The translations under genes and the position numbers were made by a program. Of a stretch of DNA of 64,000 nucleotides, positions 42,263 to 49,737 are shown piece after piece. This stretch comes from Paenibacillus_AP thailandensis (GTDB lineage Bacteria; Bacillota; Bacilli; Paenibacillales; Paenibacillaceae): assembly GCF_042685365.1 (NCBI RefSeq), contig NZ_JBHUMY010000023.1, forward strand, positions 62,001 to 126,000, in the 5' to 3' direction. The notes below the pieces were generated by a model. The model saw only the letters and a program-made list of their open reading frames with translations, was not told the DNA's origin and made no database searches. How positions within the stretch are numbered: position 1 is the first letter of the stretch; each line of letters starts with the position of its first letter.

Positions 42263-44221
42263 ATGGCAATGCATCTATTATCCGTTGAACATATTACAAA
42301 AAGCTACGGGGAGAAAACGTTGTTCGAGGACGTCACCTTCGGCGTGGAGGAAGGGGACAAAATCGGGATTATCGGCGTTAACGGCACCGGGAAATCGACC
42401 TTTCTGAAGGTGATCGCCGGTCTTGAGCCGCCGGATTCCGGCTCGATCGCGATCGGCAGCCGGGTGACGGTCCGGATGCTGGCGCAGGACCCGGCGTTTG
42501 CGCCGGGCGAAACGGCGCTGGAGCATGTGCTCGGCGGCGACTCGCCGCAGCTGCGCGCGGTTCGCGAGTATGCGGCGGCGCTGGAGGCGCTGGAGCTGAA
42601 GCCGGGCGATGCGGCGCTGCAGGAGCGCCTTGTCGCGGCCAACCAGCGGATGGACGAGCTGAACGCCTGGCAGCTGGAAAGCGAAGCCAAGACCGCGCTG
42701 TCGCGCCTCGGCATTGCCGATTACGACGCGCGCGTCGAAACGATGTCCGGCGGCCAGCGCAAACGGGTCGCGATGGCCGCGGCGCTGCTTCAGCCGTCCG
42801 ACATCCTCATCCTGGACGAGCCGACGAACCATATCGACAACGAGTCGGTCGCATGGCTCGAAGGGATGCTGCAGAAGCGGCGCGGCGCGTTGCTGATGAT
42901 TACGCACGACCGGTATTTCCTCGACCGCGTCAGCAACCGGGTGATCGAGCTCGACCGGGGGCGCGCTTATTTCTATGAAGCGAATTACAGCCGCTTTCTG
43001 GAGCTGAAGCTGGAGCGGGAGGAGCGGGAGGCTGCGTCCGAAGCGAAGCGGCAAAATCTGCTCCGCAATGAGCTTGCGTGGATCCGGCGCGGCGCCAAGG
43101 CGCGCACGACCAAGCAAAAAGCGCGGATCGAACGTTTCGAAGCGCTGCAGAAGCAAGCGCCGAAGGCGGCGGGCGGCAAGCTGGACATTTCCGTCGCTTC
43201 GGCCCGGCTGGGCCGCAAAATCGTGGAGCTGGAGGGTGTATCGAAAAGCTACGCCGGCCGTACGTTGATCCGCGATTTCAGCTATATCGCCGTGCCGGAG
43301 GACCGGGTCGGCATCGTGGGCCGGAACGGCAGCGGGAAATCGACGCTGATGAAGCTGATCGCCGGACGTCTGGAGCCCGACGAAGGCAAAGTCGAGCTGG
43401 GCCCGACGGTCAAGCTGGGCTGGTTCTCGCAGGAGCACGAGGAGATGGACGAGTCGCTGCGCGTCATCGAATATATCCGGGAAGAAGCGGAGCAGGTGAA
43501 GACGGGGGACGGCGTGAGCGTATCCGCTGCGCAAATGCTGGAGCGCTTCCTGTTTCCTCCGGCGATGCAATGGTCGCTTATTTCCAAGCTGTCGGGCGGG
43601 GAGAAGCGCAGGCTGCAGCTGCTGCGGGTGCTCATGAGCGCGCCGAACGTACTGCTGCTCGACGAGCCGACCAACGACCTGGATATCGCGACGCTTACCG
43701 TCTTGGAAGATTATTTGGACGAGTTCCCGGGCGTTGTGTTCGTCGTATCCCACGACCGTTATTTCCTCGACCGCACCGTGGACAAAATCGTCGCTTTCGA
43801 AGGCGACGGCGTCATTACGCTTCATACGGGCAATTATACGGACTATCAGGCTTATGCGGAAAAACAGGCGAAGGAAGCGGCAATAGCGCAGCCGTCCGCC
43901 GCCGGTTCGGCGAAGACCGCGTCCGCCGCCGGAAGCAAGGAAGCGGGCGCGGAGACGGAGACGCGGAGCGACGGCAGGGAGAAGCGGCTCAAAATGTCGT
44001 ACAAGGACCAAAAAGATTATGAGCAGATCGACGGCTGGATTGCGGACGCCGAAGCGAAGCTTGCCGCGGTGGCCGCGGCAATGGAAGCGGCGGGGAGCGA
44101 TTCGGCGAAGCTGCAGGAGCTCGTGCGGGAGCAGCAGGAGCTGGAGGAAAAGCTGGAGCAATTGCTGGACCGCTGGACGGAACTGAACGAGCTGGCGGAG
44201 CGGATTGCCGCGCAGAAATAA
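42263..44221 (+). CDS. ABC-F family ATPase (Uup/YfmR type)
   Basis: A soluble 652-residue protein with two ABC domains and no membrane segment. Domain 1: Walker A GVNGTGKST (about 38-46), signature MSGGQRKR, Walker B ILDEPTNHID. Domain 2: GRNGSGKST, LSGGEKRR, LLLDEPTNDLD. The linker at about 235-300 is charged and helical, the P-site tRNA interaction motif region of ribosome-binding ABC-F proteins. The C-terminus (from about 565) is a coiled coil as in Uup and YfmR. It probably acts on stalled or initiating ribosomes. The start lacks a strong ribosome site; ATG 42263 and 42269 are both possible. Confidence 0.93.
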   Translation: MAMHLLSVEHITKSYGEKTLFEDVTFGVEEGDKIGIIGVNGTGKSTFLKVIAGLEPPDSGSIAIGSRVTVRMLAQDPAFAPGETALEHVLGGDSPQLRAVREYAAALEALELKPGDAALQERLVAANQRMDELNAWQLESEAKTALSRLGIADYDARVETMSGGQRKRVAMAAALLQPSDILILDEPTNHIDNESVAWLEGMLQKRRGALLMITHDRYFLDRVSNRVIELDRGRAYFYEANYSRFLELKLEREEREAASEAKRQNLLRNELAWIRRGAKARTTKQKARIERFEALQKQAPKAAGGKLDISVASARLGRKIVELEGVSKSYAGRTLIRDFSYIAVPEDRVGIVGRNGSGKSTLMKLIAGRLEPDEGKVELGPTVKLGWFSQEHEEMDESLRVIEYIREEAEQVKTGDGVSVSAAQMLERFLFPPAMQWSLISKLSGGEKRRLQLLRVLMSAPNVLLLDEPTNDLDIATLTVLEDYLDEFPGVVFVVSHDRYFLDRTVDKIVAFEGDGVITLHTGNYTDYQAYAEKQAKEAAIAQPSAAGSAKTASAAGSKEAGAETETRSDGREKRLKMSYKDQKDYEQIDGWIADAEAKLAAVAAAMEAAGSDSAKLQELVREQQELEEKLEQLLDRWTELNELAERIAAQK

Positions 44222-44505
44222 TACGCGGCGCGGTTGAAGCTGCGCACCAATAGAAAGCGTGCCGCTGCACCGGAATAACCGCAATAACTGCATATATGCA
44301 TTTGAAAAAAAGATTAGATCGTCATTTTTGCGGATATCATGCAAATCTGCAGTTAAAACCTAACACAAAAGCAGCGATGGGGCATAATTTGCAAATTTAA
44401 CAGCACTTCCGCATTTAAACGGCCATTTGCAGGTAAATCCGCTATTTGTACCTGCATAATTGCATTTAACGGCAGCAAATGATGGATCGAAAGGGGAAGG
44501 ATAAG
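44222..44505. repeat. intergenic TGCA/TTTAAC repeat region
   Basis: This 284-bp gap contains many short related motifs: TGCATATATGCA (44288), TGCAAATCTGCAGTTAA (44340), TGCAAATTTAAC (44390), GCATTTAAACGGC (44412), TGCAGGTAAA, TGCATAATTGCATTTAACGGC (about 44453; written here in part). They recall the motifs at 1640-1830. No gene is seen. Confidence 0.55.
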
Positions 44506-45135
44506 ATGGCTGAGGCGATTCGCAATATTTATTGCATCGGGCGGAATTACCGTCTGCATGCGCTTGAGCTTGGAAACGAAGTGCCGGATTCTCCGATGGT
44601 GTTTACCAAGCCGTCCCATGCGGCCGTGCCGATGGACGGGCGGACGATCGAGCTTCCCGGAGACCGGGGAGAGATTCATTTCGAACTGGAAATCGTGCTG
44701 CGCGTCGGCCAAAGCTATCAATCCGGCATGGCGGCGGACGAATGCATCGACGCTATGGCGCTTGGGCTTGATTTGACGCTGCGCGACGTGCAGAGCAAGC
44801 TGAAAGCGAAGGGGCATCCTTGGCTCGACGCCAAAGGCTTCAAAAGCTCGGCGCCGCTAGGCGAGTGGCTGGCGTACCCGGGGTGGGAGCGTCTGCAGGA
44901 GCACGAGTTTGCGTTGGTCAAAAACGGCGTAGAGGCGCAGCGCGGCAACAGCCGCGATATGCTGTTCCATATTCCGCAGTTGATCGGGCATATCGGCGGG
45001 CGCTTCGGCCTTGGCGCAGGCGATTTGATCTTTACCGGAACGCCTGCCGGCGTAGCCGCGCTGCAGGACGGCGATGTGCTGGAGGCTTACTGGGCGGACA
45101 AGCTTGCAGGCTCCTGCACTATAAAGCTTGCGTAA
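44506..45135 (+). CDS. fumarylacetoacetate hydrolase-family protein
   Basis: A 209-residue FAH-fold enzyme (IYCIGRNYRLHALELGNEVP, GEIHFELEIVLRVG with the metal-binding Glu-x-Glu, LDLTLRDVQ with the Asp, and DLIFTGTPAGVAALQDGD). Relatives hydrolyse or decarboxylate acylpyruvates, oxaloacetate or catechol-derived acids; the substrate here is unknown. The short N-terminus and single domain match the acylpyruvase group. The ATG at 44506 follows AAGGGGAAGG; an upstream ATG at 44479 lies inside the repeat region and is less likely. Confidence 0.88.
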   Translation: MAEAIRNIYCIGRNYRLHALELGNEVPDSPMVFTKPSHAAVPMDGRTIELPGDRGEIHFELEIVLRVGQSYQSGMAADECIDAMALGLDLTLRDVQSKLKAKGHPWLDAKGFKSSAPLGEWLAYPGWERLQEHEFALVKNGVEAQRGNSRDMLFHIPQLIGHIGGRFGLGAGDLIFTGTPAGVAALQDGDVLEAYWADKLAGSCTIKLA

Positions 45136-45153
45136 AGCCGCCCCATCCAAACG

Positions 45154-45199
45154 AAAGAGGTTGAACCAGGCTTCCGCCGCTTGGGTTCAACCTCTTTTT
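45154..45199 (+). terminator. intrinsic terminator after the FAH-family gene
   Basis: A perfect 14-bp stem AAAGAGGTTGAACC with its complement and a T-run. Confidence 0.88.
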
Positions 45200-45313
45200 G
45201 CAAGTAAAGCCCCGTTGTCCGTCCTCGATCATGCCGAGCGCTTATGCGGAGCCGATCGGGAATTGAAGCCGTTAATGCTTCCACCTTTTAAATGTTAATG
45301 CCGCGAAGCTCTT

Positions 45314-45754
45314 TTAGCGACCGTTAAAGGCGCTAAGCATCCAGACGTGTTTTTCTAGCGAAGTGTGGATGGCCAGCAGCATGTCGGCCGTCGTTTCGTC
45401 CCCGGCTTCCTGCGCCGCGCTCATGCCGGCCTTCAGCTCCTCGATGACCGTTTCAAAGTCGCCGATCAGCGTATCGACCATTTGAACGGCGTTCTCTTCG
45501 CCGGTCGCTTCTTTAATCGAAGAAGCTTCAAGATAGTTCCGCATCGTCGCGATCGGTTGTCCTTTCAGCGAAAGCAGGCGCTCGGCAAGCTCGTCCACGT
45601 GCAAAGCGGCTTCTTCATACAGTTGCTGGAATTTCTCGTGCAGCGTAAAAAATTGCGACCCTTTCACGTACCAGTGATAGTTGTGCAGCTTTACATACAG
45701 CACGCTCCAGTTTGCGATTTGACGATTCAATACTTCATGAATGCGGTTTGCCAT
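45314..45754 (-). CDS. dps: Dps-family ferritin-like protein
   Basis: A 146-residue DNA-protecting/iron-storing protein. The intersubunit ferroxidase ligands are visible: His27 in LHNYHWYVKG, His39 (FTLHE), Asp54 and Glu58 in HVDELAERL. Dps oxidises Fe2+ with hydrogen peroxide and so limits hydroxyl radicals. The promoter carries a perfect PerR box, which means induction by peroxide. AAGGAAG precedes the ATG. Confidence 0.93.
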   Translation of the reverse strand: MANRIHEVLNRQIANWSVLYVKLHNYHWYVKGSQFFTLHEKFQQLYEEAALHVDELAERLLSLKGQPIATMRNYLEASSIKEATGEENAVQMVDTLIGDFETVIEELKAGMSAAQEAGDETTADMLLAIHTSLEKHVWMLSAFNGR

Positions 45755-45808
45755 CGGGCATCTTCCTTTCCGTTCCTCTGTATTTTTAGACTAAATCTAA
45801 ATTCTTGT

Positions 45809-45844
45809 TTATAATCATTATAAAATAAAAAAGAATTTTGTCAA
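45809..45844 (-). promoter_or_regulatory. PerR-controlled dps promoter
   Basis: On the minus strand TTGACA (45844-45839) and TATAAT (45822-45817) are 16 bp apart. TTATAATCATTATAA at 45809-45823 matches the PerR consensus TTATAATNATTATAA at every position and overlaps the -10, so bound PerR would exclude RNA polymerase. Confidence 0.93.
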
Positions 45845-45859
45845 CCCTCGCCGCAGACC

Positions 45860-46060
45860 AAGTTGGTTGAACTAAACTTTGACGGCCATTCCATTCCGAA
45901 AGGGATTCCCTTGAAGCTTCAGACATCCGGTTTTAAGTTTCTTTCATGGAATTGGCCTTCGGATAGCAGAAACTTAAAGCCCAAACTCGCTCTCAAGGGA
46001 ATTCCCTTTCTCCATTCCGTTTGGCTTAGTCAAGGAAGTTCATTCGTTCAACTTATAGAG
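45860..46060. mobile_element. MITE-like palindromic element, full-length copy
   Basis: About 200 bp that form a long imperfect inverted repeat. Left and right arms share AAGTTGG/TTGAAC ends, CCATTCCG...AAGGGATTCCCTT and TTTAAGTTTCT in mirrored order. Both arms match the shorter element at 54622-54734: for example GGCCAT-N2-CATTCCGA-N-AGGGATTCCCTT. A 66-codon frame spans it exactly but has no ribosome site. It has no transposase, as expected of a non-autonomous element. Beyond it, to 46210, there is only a hairpin GTCCTTTCCTT (46097) / AAGGAAGGAC (46112). Confidence 0.7.
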
Positions 46061-46210
46061 TAAACGACGGCTTTAAAAAATACGCCGAAGCGGTTCGTCC
46101 TTTCCTTTAACAAGGAAGGACAGAAGGTCTCTTATATAAATCGTCTTTAAACGGGATGTTCTTAATAGTTCCAAATACATGGAAGCGGATCGCCCAGTGC
46201 GGCCGCCGTC

Positions 46211-47038
46211 TTAGAGCCGGTTTAATTTCCGGAATTCGGACGGGCTGATCTTCATCTTCTTCGAAAATACCCGGCTTAAGTAAAAACCGTTCTCGTAGCC
46301 GCATTCGCGGGCAATCCGCTCAAGCGGGAGATCGGTCTCCATCAGCAAGGCTCGGGCTTTATCCAGACGGATGGACGCCAGATGCTCGGACGGCGTCATG
46401 CCGTACGCGCGCCGGTATCTCCGCGTCAGCTGCACCTGGCTCAGACCGAGCTCGTCTGCCAGCCGCTTCATGCTCATTTCGCCGAACGCATGCCGCCGGA
46501 TATAAGCCGACGCCTCGGCCATCAGCTCATCCGCGTCTTCCGTGGTCTCCTGTCCGCCGGCCGCCGCTTCTTCATCCGTCCATAAGGTAAGCCATATGTC
46601 GCTTAGAAGATGATTGGCCCAGTGTCTGGCGGCCGCCTCGGTTGCATCCGTTCTCCCGGCACGGGAGACGAGGCCGGCGAAATTGTCGTACTGGCGGCGC
46701 GAATGACGGTACTCGAATTTCGTCTTCCGCCCGGGTTTCGGCAGAAGGTTGTCCGGTATGGCGCCATCCGCCACGGGCTTGAGCGAGAACGTAATGAAAT
46801 GAAACGTCAAGCCGGCCAGTACCCGCCGACGGAACGGGACGCCGGGCGGGCAAATTACCGCCTCTCCGCGGGCGGCGGTTCCTTCCTCTCCGTCGATGCC
46901 GTAAGCGAAGGCGCCTTCTTCGACGGCGAACATGACCCAGTCCTCATACGTATCCACTTCGTACAAGAACGATTGTTTTTCCTTCCAATACACATAATTG
47001 ATCAATGCCGGATATAGGCTTAGAGCAGAGTGCGCCAT
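46211..47038 (-). CDS. AraC-family transcriptional regulator
   Basis: A 275-residue regulator with an N-terminal cupin-like sensor (EEGAFAYGIDGEEGTAARGEAVICPPGVPFRR) and two helix-turn-helix motifs from about residue 175 (MSMKRLADELGLSQVQLTRRYRRAYG; LPLERIARECGYENGFYLSRVF). The ATG at 47038 follows AAGGAGG with 5 bp spacing; a frame open to 47188 would run through the promoter region. It diverges from the FAD oxidoreductase gene; the space between holds a duplicated 59-bp sequence, a likely binding region. Confidence 0.9.
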   Translation of the reverse strand: MAHSALSLYPALINYVYWKEKQSFLYEVDTYEDWVMFAVEEGAFAYGIDGEEGTAARGEAVICPPGVPFRRRVLAGLTFHFITFSLKPVADGAIPDNLLPKPGRKTKFEYRHSRRQYDNFAGLVSRAGRTDATEAAARHWANHLLSDIWLTLWTDEEAAAGGQETTEDADELMAEASAYIRRHAFGEMSMKRLADELGLSQVQLTRRYRRAYGMTPSEHLASIRLDKARALLMETDLPLERIARECGYENGFYLSRVFSKKMKISPSEFRKLNRL

Positions 47039-47152
47039 CATTTCCTCCTTGTCTGGAATCGATGAAATAAAGTATATGCTTAATTGATAAGTTAGTGCAT
47101 GTTCAAGCAAAATACAATGGTCTATGATGAAACCTACGATATGCTTAAGCAG

Positions 47153-47276
47153 ATGCTTTCGAAGCGGATTTTTGTTCCACGCCCTCATTCGGGCGTTTAT
47201 TCACAAAAACCAAGCGAATGCTTTCGAAGCGGATTTTTGTTCCACGCCCTCATTCGGGCGTTTATTCACAAAAACC
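47153..47276. repeat. duplicated 59-bp sequence between AraC regulator and FAD oxidoreductase
   Basis: Bases 47153-47211 and 47218-47276 are identical, 65 bp apart start to start. Each copy contains ATGCTTTCGAAGCGG, a hairpin ACGCCC-TCATTC-GGGCGT and TTATTCACAAAAACC. The second copy ends 17 bp before the FAD gene start, so it includes its leader. A recent tandem duplication is the simplest origin; two regulator sites could result. Confidence 0.9.
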
Positions 47277-47293
47277 TTTAGGAGGTTATCATC

Positions 47294-49564
47294 ATGAAGC
47301 ATGAGGTTGTAAAATGCGACGCGACCGTCATCGGGGGAGGACTTGCGGGCGTCTGCGCGGCGGTCGCGGCGGCCAGGCTCGGAAGCACGGTCGCGCTCGT
47401 GCAGAACAGGCCGGTGCTCGGCGGCAACTCCAGCAGCGAGGTCCGGGTGTGGGTGTGCGGGGCGACGGCCCACGGCGTAAACCGTTATGCGAGAGAGACC
47501 GGCATTATGGGCGAAATGCTGGTCGAGAACCAATTCCGCAATCCCGACGGCAACCCGTATATTTGGGATACGGTCGTGCTGGAGACGGTGCTGGCGGAAA
47601 AAAATATCCGTTTATTCCTCAATACGGACGTTCACGAGGTCGAAGCGGACGGTCCCGAGGAGGAGAGAGTCATCCGTTCCGTTACGGGCTGGATGATGGG
47701 GTCCGAACGGCGGATTCGTTTTGAAAGCGGTATCTATCTGGACTGCACCGGCGACGGGCTTGTCGGGTTTCTGGCGGGGGCGAAATTTCGGCTCGGCCGC
47801 GAAGCCCGGCATGAGTTCGACGAGGAATGGGCGCCGGAGGAAGCGGACGACATTACGCTCGGCAGCACGCTGCTGTTTTATTCGAAGGATGCGGGCCATC
47901 CGGTGAAATATATCCCGCCGAGCTTCGCCAAAGACATTACGAAGACGTCCATTCCGATGAAGCGCGTGATCCGCAGCGGCGATTCGGGCTGCCATTATTG
48001 GTGGATCGAATGGGGCGGAGAGCTCGATACCGTCCACGACAACGAGCGGATACGCGACGAGCTGTGGGCCGTCATTTACGGCATTTGGGATTATATTAAA
48101 AACTCCGGCAAATTCGACGCGGATCATATGACGCTCGAATGGGTCGGCTCCGTCCCCGGCAAGCGGGAATACCGCCGGTTCGTCGGCGATTACATTCTTC
48201 ACCAGAACGATATTCTTGCCCAGACGCCGTTCGAGGACCGAATCGCGTTCGGCGGATGGTCGATCGATCTTCATCCGCCGCAAGGGATGTATGCGTCCGA
48301 AAGCGGCTCGAAGCATATGTACGCCGACGGCGTTTACCACATCCCGTTCCGCAGCCTCTATTCGGCGAACGTCAACAATATGCTGTTCGCGGGGAGGAAC
48401 GTCAGCGCGACTCACGTCGCGTTCGGCACGACGCGGGTAATGGCGACCTGCGCCGTCATGGGCGAAGCGGCGGGGAGCGCGGCCGCTTTATGCGCCCGGA
48501 AAGGCGTCACGCCTAGACAGCTCGCAGCCGAGCATATCGGCGAGCTGCAACAGACGATGCTTCGCCAGGACGCGTCGATTATCGGGATCGCGGGCAACGA
48601 CCCGGCCGACGCGGCCAAGTCCGCGCGTATCGTCTGCTCGAGCGTCCTCAAGCGGATTGCGGTCGACGAACCGGCGGAACGGCTGCCTCTGAGCCGGGAC
48701 GTCGGCATTCTGTTCCCGGTCGACCCCGAGGTGCGGACCTTCGAATTGCTGCTCGATGCGAGCAAAGCCGCGACGCTGGAGCTGGAGCTGTGGAGTACGG
48801 GCCGTGCGGAAAATTACGTGCCGGCCGTCCGGCTTGCAAGCGCCGCCGTCGAGGTGGCGGGCGGGGAGCGGCAATGGATAAGCGCGGCGCTTCCGTGGCG
48901 GCCGGACGGCCCGCAGAACGCTTTTGTCATCGTGAAAGCGAACGAAGCGGTGACGCTGTATATGTCCGACAGCCCGCTGACCGGCGTTTTATGCTTCCTG
49001 AAAGGACAGAAGCCCGTCGTCTCGGCGGATCTGGAGGATCGGCAGCCCGATCAGCCGGTCGTGCAATGGAGCATGCGCGGGCTCGTTCGAAAGCCCGTGT
49101 GCTTTCGGGTTACGCCGGATACCGAGGCTTATGCCGCCCGCCACGTCGCAGACGGTATCGTTCGCCCTTACGGCGGACCGCACTCGTGGTGCTCGGAGCA
49201 GCCGATCGATGCAGGCGGCGAGTGGCTGGTTCTCGAATGGGAGGAGGAGCTTGAGCCTAGCGAAATTCATCTGACGTTCAACGACGACGTCAACGAAGAT
49301 CTGATCAACCTGCATCATCACCGGACCCCGTTCGAAGCGATTCCGGAAATCGTGCGCGATTACCGGATCAGCGCGTGGGACGGCGGCGGCTGGACGCCGC
49401 TCGCCGAGGTGACGGACAATCATAAGCGGAAACGGGTCCACCGGCCGGATCGCGCGGTCCGAACGAAGCGCCTCAAGGTCGATTTCCTGGCCTCCAACGG
49501 CGGAGAAAGGGCGGAGCTTGTGGAAATCCGGGTTTATGCATCGCCCTCCGGCCATAACCAATAG
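47294..49564 (+). CDS. FAD-dependent oxidoreductase, large
   Basis: A 756-residue protein. The N-terminal Rossmann motif GGGLAGVCAA (14-23) binds FAD, and ALVQNRPVLGGNSSSEVRVW and ARNVSATHVAFGTTRVMATCAVMGEAAG are typical of the FAD_oxidored (PF12831-like) group. The C-terminal 250 residues add beta-rich domains of unknown role. No signal peptide is seen, so it is cytoplasmic. The neighbours (AraC regulator, secreted glycosidase, sugar transporter) suggest a role with a sugar or polyol. AGGAGG precedes the ATG. A hairpin follows the stop. Confidence 0.85.
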   Translation: MKHEVVKCDATVIGGGLAGVCAAVAAARLGSTVALVQNRPVLGGNSSSEVRVWVCGATAHGVNRYARETGIMGEMLVENQFRNPDGNPYIWDTVVLETVLAEKNIRLFLNTDVHEVEADGPEEERVIRSVTGWMMGSERRIRFESGIYLDCTGDGLVGFLAGAKFRLGREARHEFDEEWAPEEADDITLGSTLLFYSKDAGHPVKYIPPSFAKDITKTSIPMKRVIRSGDSGCHYWWIEWGGELDTVHDNERIRDELWAVIYGIWDYIKNSGKFDADHMTLEWVGSVPGKREYRRFVGDYILHQNDILAQTPFEDRIAFGGWSIDLHPPQGMYASESGSKHMYADGVYHIPFRSLYSANVNNMLFAGRNVSATHVAFGTTRVMATCAVMGEAAGSAAALCARKGVTPRQLAAEHIGELQQTMLRQDASIIGIAGNDPADAAKSARIVCSSVLKRIAVDEPAERLPLSRDVGILFPVDPEVRTFELLLDASKAATLELELWSTGRAENYVPAVRLASAAVEVAGGERQWISAALPWRPDGPQNAFVIVKANEAVTLYMSDSPLTGVLCFLKGQKPVVSADLEDRQPDQPVVQWSMRGLVRKPVCFRVTPDTEAYAARHVADGIVRPYGGPHSWCSEQPIDAGGEWLVLEWEEELEPSEIHLTFNDDVNEDLINLHHHRTPFEAIPEIVRDYRISAWDGGGWTPLAEVTDNHKRKRVHRPDRAVRTKRLKVDFLASNGGERAELVEIRVYASPSGHNQ

Positions 49565-49576
49565 CGGCACAAGCCC

Positions 49577-49622
49577 GAATTTGGATCTGCGCTGCTCCGG
49601 CGGTTCGCAGATCCAAATTTCG
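49577..49622 (+). terminator. hairpin after the FAD oxidoreductase
   Basis: A 15-bp stem GAATTTGGATCTGCG / CGCAGATCCAAATTTC. The T-run is poor (TTTCGTTC), so termination may be partial. Confidence 0.6.
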
Positions 49623-49708
49623 TTCTATCGATAACCAAAAATCGATCGTTAATCCTCCTTGGACAGCGTGATACATTGGAGTTGGGAAGGCATAACCATC
49701 CCAAAAAT

Positions 49709-49723
49709 ATGAAAGCGCTTGCA
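49709..49723 (+). promoter_or_regulatory. cre site (CcpA binding)
   Basis: ATGAAAGCGCTTGCA matches the consensus WTGNAANCGNWNNCW at every defined position. It lies just before the ribosome site of the secreted glycosidase, where bound CcpA would act as a roadblock in the presence of preferred sugars. Confidence 0.88.
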
Positions 49724-49737
49724 TGGAGGTATGCTGC

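Noticed and set aside
45863..46063. A 66-codon frame that exactly spans the palindromic element
   Set aside because: No ribosome site or independent start; the open frame follows from the palindrome's sequence. It would be reconsidered if the same peptide is conserved in other copies.
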